Of a stretch of 64,000 bases of DNA, positions 1 to 10,570 are shown piece by piece. Source of the stretch: Trichoplusia ni. Lineage: Eukaryota > Arthropoda > Insecta > Lepidoptera > Noctuidae. The stretch spans positions 5,704,001-5,768,000 of the forward strand of contig NC_039478.1 in NCBI RefSeq assembly GCF_003590095.1, given 5' to 3'. Below the pieces are notes generated by a model, which saw only the letters and a list, made by a program, of their open reading frames with translations, had not been told where the DNA came from and did not search any database. Within the stretch, counting starts at the first letter, position 1. The number at the start of each line of letters is the position of its first letter. The position numbers and the translations under genes were made by a program.

Positions 1-1439
1 GGTAGTAGATGTCAAACCATATCAAAACATAGCGTTATTGAAATAATGGAATAAAAATATACATAGAATGTCTGAAAGTGAATAGATGAAATTAACTCCT
101 TGTATTTTTCTACATTTTCAGGTAATTTCCGTACATGCGACCCAACCGATGGATTCTATTTTCGTAAGTATTTTTTTCCGATTACTTTTTAAATCATGCA
201 AATCATTACTAACAACCACATGGCAGTGCATTTTTTTCTTTAAGGTTTGTATATATTGTTTTATTTGCTTTATGACTATTTGTAGATATTTTTTGGAAGT
301 ATATTGTTAAATTTACTATGATTTTCGAAGCATTTGATAAATTATTTAATATTTAGATGATGTAATATTAATCACAAAAAAAGCATTAGTTAATGTCATA
401 AAATCCAATTTTCCTCATTGTTGAAAGATTTTTGGCGACATTTCCTGTAAGGTAAAACAGGACACGAGAAATACTGGAGAGAGAAAATAATATAAGAAAA
501 ATCAAGAATATAACTTAGACAAATATCCTGCTTCTTTATTATGTGATCTTTAACCAGGATTGTGGTTGTGGAGGCGGTTCTTTATCTTTGAATCTTTAGA
601 AAGAATGCAAGTTGGTACAGATTTTTGCCCCAATCATCAAAGTTAACATGTTTGGTTCGGAAACTGGGTAAATAGAATGTGCCAGACATCTTATCACATT
701 TTGTAAATAATTAGTTTAACTACCGAATGTGTATCTTAACTTTAATTTTAATCTTGATTAATTACATTCTTATCATAATATTATGCAATTAACAATGTCC
801 TCATGTCCGGACGATATTTTCGTACTGCATTTGCCAAAGGCATTACTTTCACGTAGTTGTAAACTATCTGTGTGTTATCTTTTAGTATCTGGTTGTATCA
901 ATGCCATAGTATCGTAGGAGCGGGTTCCCGCATACATTATAGTTCGCGTTTGAACGCGGTAGCATCTCCGCACTTCATTCATTAGTCCCGTGGTCGTCTC
1001 CTAGCGCGTCTACTGCTGATAACTGTCTCCATATGCCACGCGGCTCACGTACCTATGTAAAGGAGTGAGTGCGTACCACGACTCGTCAATCGTTACCCGA
1101 CCTCTATGTTTATTGTCCGTGTTTTCCTGCTCCGTTTGTATACAATGAGCAATGTGCCCCACACTGCCATTAAATACAAGTTTTCTGCTAAACACTCACC
1201 ATTCAATCATCGGTGAAACCCGTTTTTATTTTACATATCTCTCTGTATATCATTATCTTCGTATGATACAAAGATTAGTCACCCTCTAATGAGTTTTCCT
1301 TGCGTTTAGCAGATGATTTCTATTCGATATCGCACGTTTCTTCTCTGTGTCAAACACACAAAAGCAGGAAAACGTTTGTATGTTTATATGTGCAGTTGCA
1401 GAGTGATGTTGTGTTTTTATGCTGTTTATCAGTTGGTGT
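1..1439. other. Upstream flank, no gene recognised
   Basis: This stretch precedes the GC-rich promoter block. The first 800 bases are AT-rich and hold no reading frame with recognisable protein character. From about 905 to 1200 the sequence is richer in CG dinucleotides and includes a short palindrome at 945-958 (CGCGTT, two bases, AACGCG). The 61-codon minus-strand frame at 1010-1195 resembles no family I know. The CG-richer part may belong to the extended promoter of the downstream gene, but that is inference. Confidence 0.5.
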
Positions 1440-1576
1440 TGAGCGTGTGTGTCGCGTGCGGGCGTGTGCGTGCGTGTGTGTATGCGGCTGCAAGAGTGTG
1501 CGGCGCGGCGCGCGGCGTCGGTGTGGGTGTTCCTGTGTCGGTGCGAGGCGCGGCGGACGGCGGAGCGCGGTCAGTC
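1440..1576 (+). promoter_or_regulatory. GC-rich promoter region with initiator-like TCAGTC
   Basis: Base composition changes abruptly from AT-rich to strongly GC- and CpG-rich here, beginning with alternating GT/GC dinucleotides at about 1441-1490. A perfect match to the arthropod initiator consensus TCAGTY lies at 1571-1576, which would put transcription start at the A at 1573. I see no TATA box 30 bases upstream and no downstream promoter element at +28, so this would be a TATA-less promoter. The call rests on composition, the initiator and the strong splice donor about 390 bases downstream. The exact start site is uncertain and several starts are likely. Confidence 0.5.
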
Positions 1577-1699
1577 GGCGGCGCCAGTTCATTTCTGAGC
1601 GCCACGGGGCTGCCGCGCTCGCGTCGCGTAGAGCCCTAGCTCGCGATCCCAATAACTTTGTGCACTGGAAACTTTTCAAAGCGATTCCGGACGGATCCG

Positions 1700-1744
1700 A
1701 TGGCCGCGGATCGCTTTCGTTTCGAATTTCGAGTCGCGTCGTAA
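1700..1744 (+). other. Upstream ORF 1 (14 codons)
   Basis: ATG at 1700-1702 is followed by 13 sense codons and a TAA at 1742-1744, giving a 14-residue peptide starting MAADRFRF. The start context has C at -3 and G at +4, so it is moderate. If the transcript begins near 1573, this would be the first ATG that scanning ribosomes reach or one of the first. I infer a regulatory uORF rather than a functional peptide. Confidence 0.4.
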
Positions 1745-1876
1745 AGTAAAACGTGCGAGCGATCATTGTTGCGTGTTTATACGAGTCGGTCGGTCTATTT
1801 TTGAATATTCTCTAAACGCTTGACGGCGAAGTTTTCGAAACGCAGCCCGCCGGAGCCGGGTTAACGGCCGCTGTGT

Positions 1877-1933
1877 ATGCAGCACGCCTGCATCACGTCT
1901 CTTGTGTTTTTGTTGACGGATTTTTGTTGTTAA
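1877..1933 (+). other. Upstream ORF 2 (18 codons)
   Basis: ATG at 1877-1879 opens an 18-codon frame ending with TAA at 1931-1933, about 30 bases before the donor. The start context is weak (T at -3). The stop lies in the frame that would continue into the phosphodiesterase exon, so it closes that frame before the splice junction. It could reduce translation of the main ORF at 54665. Confidence 0.4.
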
Positions 1934-2832
1934 CCTCCACAGTTGTATCCGACAAACGTTATCTGTAAGTATGACCCCGGTTGATTTACGATACTAGCTT
2001 GCTGTTATTCAATCTAAACTGTATATGTAAAAGAGCTGTTGTGTCAATTAAATAAGTATGTTTGAAATTGAGTTGTGGCTGTTAATTATCTGAGACTGTA
2101 AATTTGTTTGCAAATAAAAAAAACAAACGACATTCATATCGACGCGCATACATATGGTGTGCGAGTAGGTACATCGTTGAAGTATGTGTGCACACAAACA
2201 TACACATCGGCCTATAGTGTCGGCGTTCACTATACGTGCATTTTAGCACAAACATAATAAAGCATTTATTACGTGAGCCTTTATGCATAATTGCGTGCTC
2301 TAAACTATTGTACGAAGGGGCCTATTAGGGATTTGTTAAACTGTAATGGCAATCTCTTTGGATTTTTATCTAATTTATAGTTCGCTCGCTTCCCTTCTAT
2401 CACAATAATGTTATGATTCATAGTTGTTCGGTCAAGCGAGACCGTCGCTATACACGTTTATCTTATAAAATTATGTGCGACATTTGAATGCACACCAGTG
2501 AAAAAAAAACTAAATAAATGAGTAAAAAGTATCACTAGTTAATCTGCAAGGTTTGGCACAGGGGCATAAACAATGGCCTTGTATGAAAATGATAAGGTGC
2601 AAAAAGCATCAACAAACAAAAGTATTTATTAATTCTATAGCCGTACACGGCACAACTATTAAGATAGTACCTACATTCAAGCTGTTTAGTTACCCTAGCA
2701 CATAAGATTAGCGTTAATTGTAGTCCATGTAAAGCTAGCCTATAGCACAAATTTTCTCCGCATGGGTGACCGAGATAACACACGTCACACATTGTGACTT
2801 AAATTAATGCAGGTTTGCCAATTTACTTTATT

Positions 2833-2846
2833 CCCCCCCCCCCCCC
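2833..2846 (+). repeat. Homopolymer run of 14 C
   Basis: Fourteen consecutive cytosines interrupt AT-rich sequence (TTT ATT before, GGGACTG after). Such runs are prone to length variation and to sequencing or assembly error, so the exact length should not be trusted. Confidence 0.9.
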
Positions 2847-4721
2847 GGGACTGACAAAGGTTTAACAACAATTTTACATTAAAAATATGACTTTAAATAA
2901 GGTTTTAAAAATATTAAGCCACGTGTTGGAAACCCAAAGTCATGTTGACTCAGAATTGGTAATTCTTGTTACCAATTTTCTTTAGTTTCACTTACCTCTC
3001 ATCTATATTTACTATCTTTAAGGCTAACATGTTATGTTCAGATAATTTAAATATTAAGCATTAAAATAAAAATACTTCGATCAAAATATGTGTGTTTTAA
3101 AGGCAGTTTTTTATGAAGGTTTTAATCGAACGTTTCATAACTTTGCTATTAATGAAGACTAAAAATAACATAATAATCCACAAGATACATATCATAATTC
3201 TAAACTTTAGAGTATGGCACTAGTTTTGGTTACAGCACAATATTCTTTAATACAATTTAATGCTGGTCAATGTCTTGTAATGCAGTGCCATAAAATCATA
3301 CTGCCAATTAATTATTTGTTAACATGTGTATGCCCAAAAATGTTTGTTCATAAAAGTAAAAATATAACTATTCAAATTGACATGAATGTACCTTGCATAT
3401 GTGTTGGCACACCTGTTCATGTTAAAAAAATATTATTTACTTAAGTTAAAATATTTAGCAAGTTTTTATTTAATTTCAAGTAATAAGATCCAGTTTATTC
3501 GGTTTTGAATATGTCCATGAGAATCCATTGCCAAAATCAAACGAAGTTTAAAAAATCCGGTTATCCGACCTTTTCGAAATTCGGTGTCTTTACGAAATTT
3601 TAAATAATATAAGTATGTAAGTCGTAATTTTAATTTATTTAATGAACTATCTGTATCTTAACAGAAATATTTTATTTAAGAATTTTTAAATTAATGATTT
3701 TAAGTCAGTAGTTGGTCTATTCACAATCTCTTCCGAATAAGAAAAATAGAAAAAACACCTACCTACTAATGGTTATTCAGAATTCTATTAAATATTCTTC
3801 CTTAAAAAAAAAACTACTTAAAATAGGCACCACCTACTTAGACAGAAATAACTAATGAAAAGTAAATCCGGGAATAAAATCTACCAGCAAAATCATTCAA
3901 ATCAATAGCTCATAGCTATTCACTATACGATTTATTTACATAAATAAATCATTCATACGTTATATTATGGTATTCACAAACCATGTATCACCATAAATCG
4001 TGCCGTCTTAGTGATAGAATCAAAATCTATAATCAACAATAATGATAGAATTTTAACAAAAAATAAAAGATTAAAGTTTTTTTTAATAAGGTTTTTTAAT
4101 AAGGATTTTAATAAGGGTTTTATACACATGTTTATTATATTTATTGCGAGGCAAACGGCATACGTGATACCGCATTTACACCTGGTAAGGAGATAAACAC
4201 TAATCATTACCGCGAGCAAACATCTGCCTATTGTTGACCTTTAAATATGGAATACCTCTTTGAAATATATAAATTAGCTTTCTGTGTTCGTGCACTTATC
4301 TTACACTGGGACCAAAAATACAAAAATAGAGGCCCGCAAAATCCTAATAAATATATTTCTAACTTAAGAAAAAGTGTTTGCTCCAACAAACCAATATAAA
4401 AAGTACGTTTTTTGCTGAGATTTCTTCAGAATTGTTATTTTTAGAAATTGGTTAGCTATTGTTAATCTTCCAGGAACCGATTTAATAACATTCACAGTAA
4501 TGTATTTATTTTTTGTACTCTCTTAAGTTGCCGCGAACAGTCAGCAAGAGTCTGTTAACAATTAAAATATCATAAACACTGAACGAGAACACGAGCATAG
4601 GATATTATCGTATAAGTGACGTGTGCTATATAAATATTATGCTTACAAGTAGGTACGTATAACCCAAACAATTCCATTCTAACGCGTAGTGTTTTGAGGT
4701 TTATCAATGTACATTACGTGC

Positions 4722-4770
4722 ACACACACAAGCGCACGCACACACGCACAGCTTGTCGTGCACACGCCGC
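4722..4770 (+). repeat. Imperfect CA/CG-rich dinucleotide tract
   Basis: A run of alternating CA interrupted by GC (CACACACACAAGCGCACGC and so on) is followed by a GC-rich patch to about 4795. It looks like a degenerate microsatellite and is the complement-type counterpart of the GT-rich tract at the promoter (1441-1490). Confidence 0.7.
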
Positions 4771-7700
4771 GGATGGACCCTCCCACTCCCACCCTTAGAG
4801 GTCATCCGTGTCAAAGATATTGTCTAGGTTTCTCAATGAAGTGTTATGGTAGATCTTGATGCAATACTGGGATTAAATGTTTTGTTATTCAAAACATATT
4901 GCGTGCAGCACTGAGCATGTAATAATGTATGAAGAATAAGCATTTAGCAGCTTTAATTATCGTTCGTCCTTTTCTAATTACGTATAAATTAGTGACTTAA
5001 AAGAAACGAACTAAAAAGATTATGCTGTGTTAAGTTAAAATTAATAATTTATCACTTTTAAGTGTTATATACAGTCGAATAAATTCTATCTCATTTTTTT
5101 TTTCATATTTTTTAACCGCATTTCTTTAATCCTCATTTTTTCTGGACTCACCATTTTTATCAAACAGTTATACGATATGACACTATAAGAGGAAATACAC
5201 TAATAATTATAATCTAAGATCATCAGAGTAAGGTAGACTTGACTCCCTAAGAATGGGTTTTTTTTGTAAAGGTATGCCCGTATAGAAGCGCGACAAAAAC
5301 GCGGTATCAATACGCGACATTTGCAGTACACATTTTTGCTGCGCTCTTCTCCAGACTAGTAAGAATGCTTGCGTGGCAGTATAACGAGATACGCCAATAC
5401 ATGCCGCACATCTCATAGTTGTATCATTTGTAGTATATGTTGCATACAGAAATAAGTTCAATCACAAAAATTGTCGCACGTTACAGACGCGCGCGGCAAG
5501 TTCATACGATTGTCGCGCAACGTGTGTACACACCCTAATAAGAGTTAACCATTGAAGTACGTATTTCATGTATTTGTAGATTAAGAACAATTATAAGTAC
5601 CTAAGGATATTTATCATAATCTTAAGTGTTTCCTTAGTAATCGAGCCACGTAAAGTTTTGTAGGGCTAAATTTATAATAATTTAATCGTATCGTAATCGA
5701 TTACAGTGAAAATCAATATCAAGGTGGAGTCAATATAGATAATAATGCAATCAACTTAAAAATGCAAAACAATATTATATCATTCATTAAGTGCTTATAC
5801 TTCGTTCGAATTATGTGTGAATGAAATGAAAAGTGATAAGTTTCTGTGATCTTACAAGGATTCATAATATTACAGGTATTATTTATTTATTCATTTTATT
5901 GATTCACAGTGGGAATAAAAAATATATTTGATAGTCACACAGTCAGAGAACTATTTATTAGAAGTAAAATGTATTCCCAAACAATAAAAAGATTCTACAG
6001 AGCTATTGCTTCACAGAGCTTCACGCCCTATTTAATTACTTGTAATGAAATAAACAAAATTACATTTTTTATTCGAGAGTACTATCATCGTATATTTAGG
6101 TAAATAGTACCTATGTACATTTTTCTCTAAAATGTAAAGATCAGTCTAAAGTACACATGTCTAAGAAATATCAAACAAAAATTCCACCCTCTACCTATTT
6201 CTTTATACATTGGAAATATGTTTATCTGTGTACCTCAAACCTATCGTCCCGAACCCCAATATGTATAACATACATAGAAATACAAACAGCGACACATCTG
6301 ATGTTCAAACCAAATTCTCTTCGTATTCAAATCAAATTGTACGGAGGTTTATAGAGAAAATATTAATAATACATGTTTAGCACTTATTAAAACGTGTTCA
6401 GCGTATAATAGTGCTCTTTACATTTGAGTATCCAGCCTTATCCAGATTCATATGATAAATACTTACGTCAATATGACAGGGGATAGGAAATTCAAATATA
6501 ATTGTTTTTTTAAGAGCAAACCTTTCAGAAGCGAACAAGGGATGAAAGGCGTTGACATCAGACCTTTTAAGTCATATTTCTACAATCGTACTACATCAGT
6601 AGAAAATACTCGAATGTCTTGAGATGACAGAGAAGAGAAATTCACGTGACTTAACGAAGCAAAATGTCATTGCCATACATTTGAGTTTTATTTAGTTACT
6701 TATGCGTTTTTTAATAGTATCAAACATGTTTCTTTGCCTAGAGTCTAGATGGTCCTTTAATACCGGCATTCTATAATATCCTAATGCTGATATCAATCAA
6801 GGTGGAATTAACGCATAATAGTTGTCAGTCACTGATGAATGTTTGTTTCTGTGTTCCACTTTACACTGATAGAAACAGATACAGCACAGAGTGACTGTCG
6901 TGTCTTAAATTTGAAGCCATTGATACTTTGTCCGTTTTAAGAGTAACCTTTTGACAAGTCGTAAATTCTATCAACGCTTCACTGATTCGATTTGAAGTGA
7001 ATTCGATGTGCAAGTAACAAGCCAATGACGCAAATAAAATAAAGCAAAGTGATATTACTCCGTTAGCGACAGTAGATTAATCGAGTACGTTTAGCTCATA
7101 CGAAATCAGCAATTAATTAAAGATTTCCAAAGATAATTTCCATTCATGTTTATTATAAAGATTAATGATTGATTTCAAATAATAAGATATGATAAACCGT
7201 TTCCGTCTTAAGGAGCCATTCGTAAAGAACTCCGCGTTTTAGGACTAACGTATATATTTAAAACAGTAACCTTACGCATTAATCCCGTTGAATAATTCAT
7301 GAGGCTGTCACATATACGTATGTGCCATCAAGTTAAGATAAAATATACGCAATGCTCCCTATCTCCATGCGAACTAATTTGCCGTATTACGAGAATTTCA
7401 TTTCGACTCACTTGATCCATTTTCATATCAATAAGCATTAATCAAAAGTCGGCTTAAGAGATCCGTACCTAATCACGAACATTGTTCGCTGTTCTATATC
7501 TAGACGGTATTACATTATTTGTGAGGAACGAGAATGAATGATTACGTTATTATAATGGGAATTATATTTGCGGATAATAGAGTGCATGGAAATAGATTTT
7601 TGAAGAACTTTCCTATTCGTATTTTATTAGGTTTTGCATTGTCCGAGAATGTTTTGGAGTAAACTATTGTTATCCAAAATCCGTTCCTAGCTTATTCCGA

Positions 7701-8651
7701 ATACGTGTCATTAATCAAAATAATAAAAATACTGAATTTCCATATGCAACCTTGCCATCAGCAAATGATAGGACTCCGGTTGGGTCTGAAACTAGCCGGG
7801 AAAAAACCGATTAATAATGAATAATCCCCCGATAGCTTCTATAAAAATAATAATTAAAGTTAGTAAAATATTTCCAATTAACCCAAAATGGGGAAAGAGC
7901 CTTACGGAAACCATTGTAACTAAAACGGGTAGAATATTACTTAACGGATTGAAAGTTTCTGGCAAAATTTCATTTTGATCATTCACTGCAAGTGAAGTGC
8001 TACGAATTTATGTACTACGTCGATACGGCAAGCGGCTTTCTGTTTGATTATTTGAATTCCAATATTTATACGGCGATATCATTTCCATTTATATTCCTCT
8101 ATACAAGTTTATGCTTTGGATTTCCCAAAGAAGGCGACACAATTAATATAATGAATACAAGGACTATTACAAAGCGGTTGTATTGAAACAATATGACACT
8201 TTATTAATGGTCATAGGAACTCCAATAGGAATTTTAGACAAGTAGCAATTAAGGACGGATAGGCCCCTCGTGAGTCTTGGTCCCATTCAAGACAATGTAA
8301 CGCGAATGATAATTGACAATTTGGCTTGGACTTCGGTTTAATTGACCTAGCGATTAAGTTTTATTGCTATGAACATCTCGGTAAATATTGGTAAAGATAT
8401 TATTCGCACGTTTCAAGGCAAATGTTGTTCTGATGATCTTTCTATTGGTACTAAGTGATTTTTGATAGCTGTGTTGCGTCTGAGAGCGTCGATATAATTA
8501 AATATTTATTTAATCGTGACCCAAAGAAATTTTGTTTTGGTTGTACAATGCATTTGACGGTTGATGGACATAAACTAACTAATATTAGATGCTTCTGTAT
8601 TTTTAATTGTTTCGGGTTCATATATGACATAATGATTACTTTTTAATTTAT

Positions 8652-8827
8652 TTATTATGTCAATTGAAATGAAATGAAACTAGTCTGCCCGTGACCATGA
8701 TACCTGCAAAGGTGTCGAAACGTCGGGAACTAAAATCAAACATTAAACCGCGATAAAATCCGTAAAAGTAGTTTCATTTCAATGTCTAACATTCGCGTAA
8801 ACCTAAGAAACCATTATTATGTCAATT
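8652..8827 (+). mobile_element. Short non-LTR/SINE-type insertion with 14-bp target-site duplication
   Basis: TTATTATGTCAATT occurs at 8652-8665 and again at 8814-8827, flanking about 148 bp of foreign-looking sequence. The interior contains GGTGTCGAAACGTCGGGAAC and CCGCGATAAAATCCG, motifs I recognise from a very abundant lepidopteran element. Its right end (ACATTCGCGTAAACCTAAGAAA-like) looks like a retroelement 3' end. The left part GAAATGAAATGAAACTA is an inverted match of TAGTTTCATTTC near the right end (8770-8782). The long, matching duplication suggests target-primed insertion. The family name is not certain. Confidence 0.75.
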
Positions 8828-10329
8828 TGAATTACCTAGGTTTTAATTGTTTTACTTAGCGGCACCCGTGAAGGATATATGAACGCACTTGTTTTCCTTA
8901 AAGGCAAAATTAAAATAATGCTGATACAATAGCATACATGCAAATAAAATCGATGATGTAATTGTAATGTCCAACACATTTGCAGGATATAAGGTGTACT
9001 CGTACTTAATTAATATACTGGAAAACCATGTTGCAAATATTATGTCTATTTACTAATCTCTAGGAATCATAACAAGTTACATTTAAAATGACGCACACTT
9101 CAATTCATAGTACTAAACATTATACTTTCTCTTCGTTATGTGCAGGCATGTGTTGTCAATGTGTTTTCCATTTAATCATACAGAAAAACATAAATTACAT
9201 ACATACGAACACACATGTAATGGCCTAAGTCACGCAATGTTGTTAGTATGTTGCTAACAATACTTGTTGTAAATTTTCCACAGCGAGAAAATTGTTTACT
9301 CTGTAAAACAGTACGCAAACTGGGACTAATGAATCTGAAAGAACTGGCTGAATAAAAATTAAAAATTAAGACGCTGTAAGAGTATTTTTATAATTAAAAA
9401 TCTTCTCATGCATATTCAATAAAGTTTCGTACCTTAGTTAAAGTATTTGTAGCTCTGTATTTGGCACACAATATATTCTTTGAATGCGTACTGTCATTAG
9501 GAAAGGGCTTACGTCTTGGTTGGAGACAACCAAGCAATAATACGTATAAGGATCTGACCACCCACCTTGCTTCTGCCGTGTCAAGGCTTTTGGCCCTTGT
9601 GTAGCCTATAAGTCGCTTTATAAAATTAATCTTATTAACACTTTCCATGAAACGTTTTTGATACTATCCATTGCATATTATAAAGCTATGTTGTACCTAA
9701 AGCTGTGGATATTGCTGCGCCGTTTATTCTTCACAGCTAGAGTTCTTAATAGGCGACTAGAGGCGGGCGATACGGGTTGTTGTCATAGCTATATTTTTTG
9801 ATGTTCAAAAAGTACCTATCTTGAATATAATTTTAGATTTACATATATTTTGACCAAAAACCACGAAATTCGTGTTATAATAGTTTCCAAAGCTATATGT
9901 ATTTAGTAAATTCATGTTATCGTAGAGGATATAGTGCGTGACTAAGAAGTATAACGATATCTTAATGTGTATCCACGTACGCTTTCGTGTCAGTATCGAT
10001 ATCATCCCTGAGGGGATCCTAATCGATAGTCATAAGCTGTTACATCAGAACATGTACATAATGATTTGTGGATACTTGGTAAACTGGTACTTCGACTAAT
10101 AGCTAAAGTCAATAAATGTATTCTATTCTAGTGACTGTGTCATTATAACTGTTTTTTAGATATTTAAAAAAGGAAAATACAAAAGTTTTGCTAATGAGTT
10201 CAATATTCCGCGGTGTACTATCAGTATAAGAATACACATACAATTCATAAAAATATATTGCAGTTATAAATTGCCGCGAGAATTTGTTCTGGTTTCCTAC
10301 AAAGTGAGTATCAGAGATCTGTGTCGAGG
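8828..10329. other. AT-rich intronic stretch, nothing recognised
   Basis: No reading frame, RNA gene or repeat family could be identified. A minus-strand 80-codon frame at 9406-9648 lacks any recognisable motif and is probably chance. Confidence 0.5.
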
Positions 10330-10570
10330 TGGGTCTGGCGGCCTCTACACCCTATAAAGTCTGCCGCTATCTCATCCATGGCGTATATCTGGCGCCTCTT
10401 AATTGCTTCAGACTAATAATTATTATCAGTTCGCGTGCGGCGCCCCGCCCCCCGTCCGCTCGACTACTCAGATACGCAATAACTAATGTATGTTGCAAAC
10501 ACACACATAAGCCAGCTGAACACGTGCTGGGTAGCCACAGTTTTGCCACCGCAACGGGAAAATATTACGT
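10330..10570. promoter_or_regulatory. GC-rich intronic block, possible regulatory element
   Basis: The sequence from GGTGGGTCTGGCGGCC to the CGTGCGGCGCCCCGCCCCCC core (about 10435-10457), and on to the E-box CACGTG near 10520, is distinctly GC-richer than its flanks. Overlapping frames on both strands (84 and 60 codons) are typical by-products of GC-rich DNA and neither resembles a protein family. It could be an enhancer or a minor promoter inside the large intron; there is no TATA or initiator pair with proper spacing. Confidence 0.3.

Larger units (their letters stand above)
1571..1964 (+). other. Pde11: Probable non-coding first exon (5' UTR) of the phosphodiesterase gene
   Basis: The 3' edge is a strong splice donor, ATCT followed by GTAAGTAT, with the intron starting at 1965. 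The 5' edge is set only by the initiator-like TCAGTC at 1571. The next coding exon on this strand (54615) needs one base from the preceding exon to complete its first codon. In that register this exon has a TAA stop at 1931-1933 and no ATG between that stop and the donor, so it should be untranslated leader if joined directly to 54615. It holds two short upstream ORFs (1700-1744 and 1877-1933). The join is inferred from compatible splice sites and strand. A different gene starting here, or additional exons in between, cannot be excluded without RNA evidence. Confidence 0.5.
1965..8651. other. AT-rich intronic stretch, nothing recognised except simple repeats
   Basis: I see no coding potential, RNA gene or identifiable transposon here. 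The only distinct structures are the poly-C run at 2833-2846, a 9-bp hairpin at 2954-2977 (AATTGGTAA arms) and the CA-rich tract at 4722-4770. A minus-strand 64-codon frame at 7792-7986 is very hydrophobic but has no homology I recognise and no gene-like context. Confidence 0.5.

Noticed and set aside
1300..1766. Open frames of 108-149 codons on both strands in the GC-rich promoter block
   Set aside because: Overlapping long frames on opposite strands are expected where stop codons are depleted by GC/CpG-rich sequence. The peptides are Arg/Cys/Val or His/Thr low-complexity and match no family.
7792..7986. Hydrophobic 64-codon minus-strand frame that looks like membrane segments
   Set aside because: AT-rich DNA often encodes hydrophobic peptides by chance; no promoter, splice signal or family resemblance supports it.
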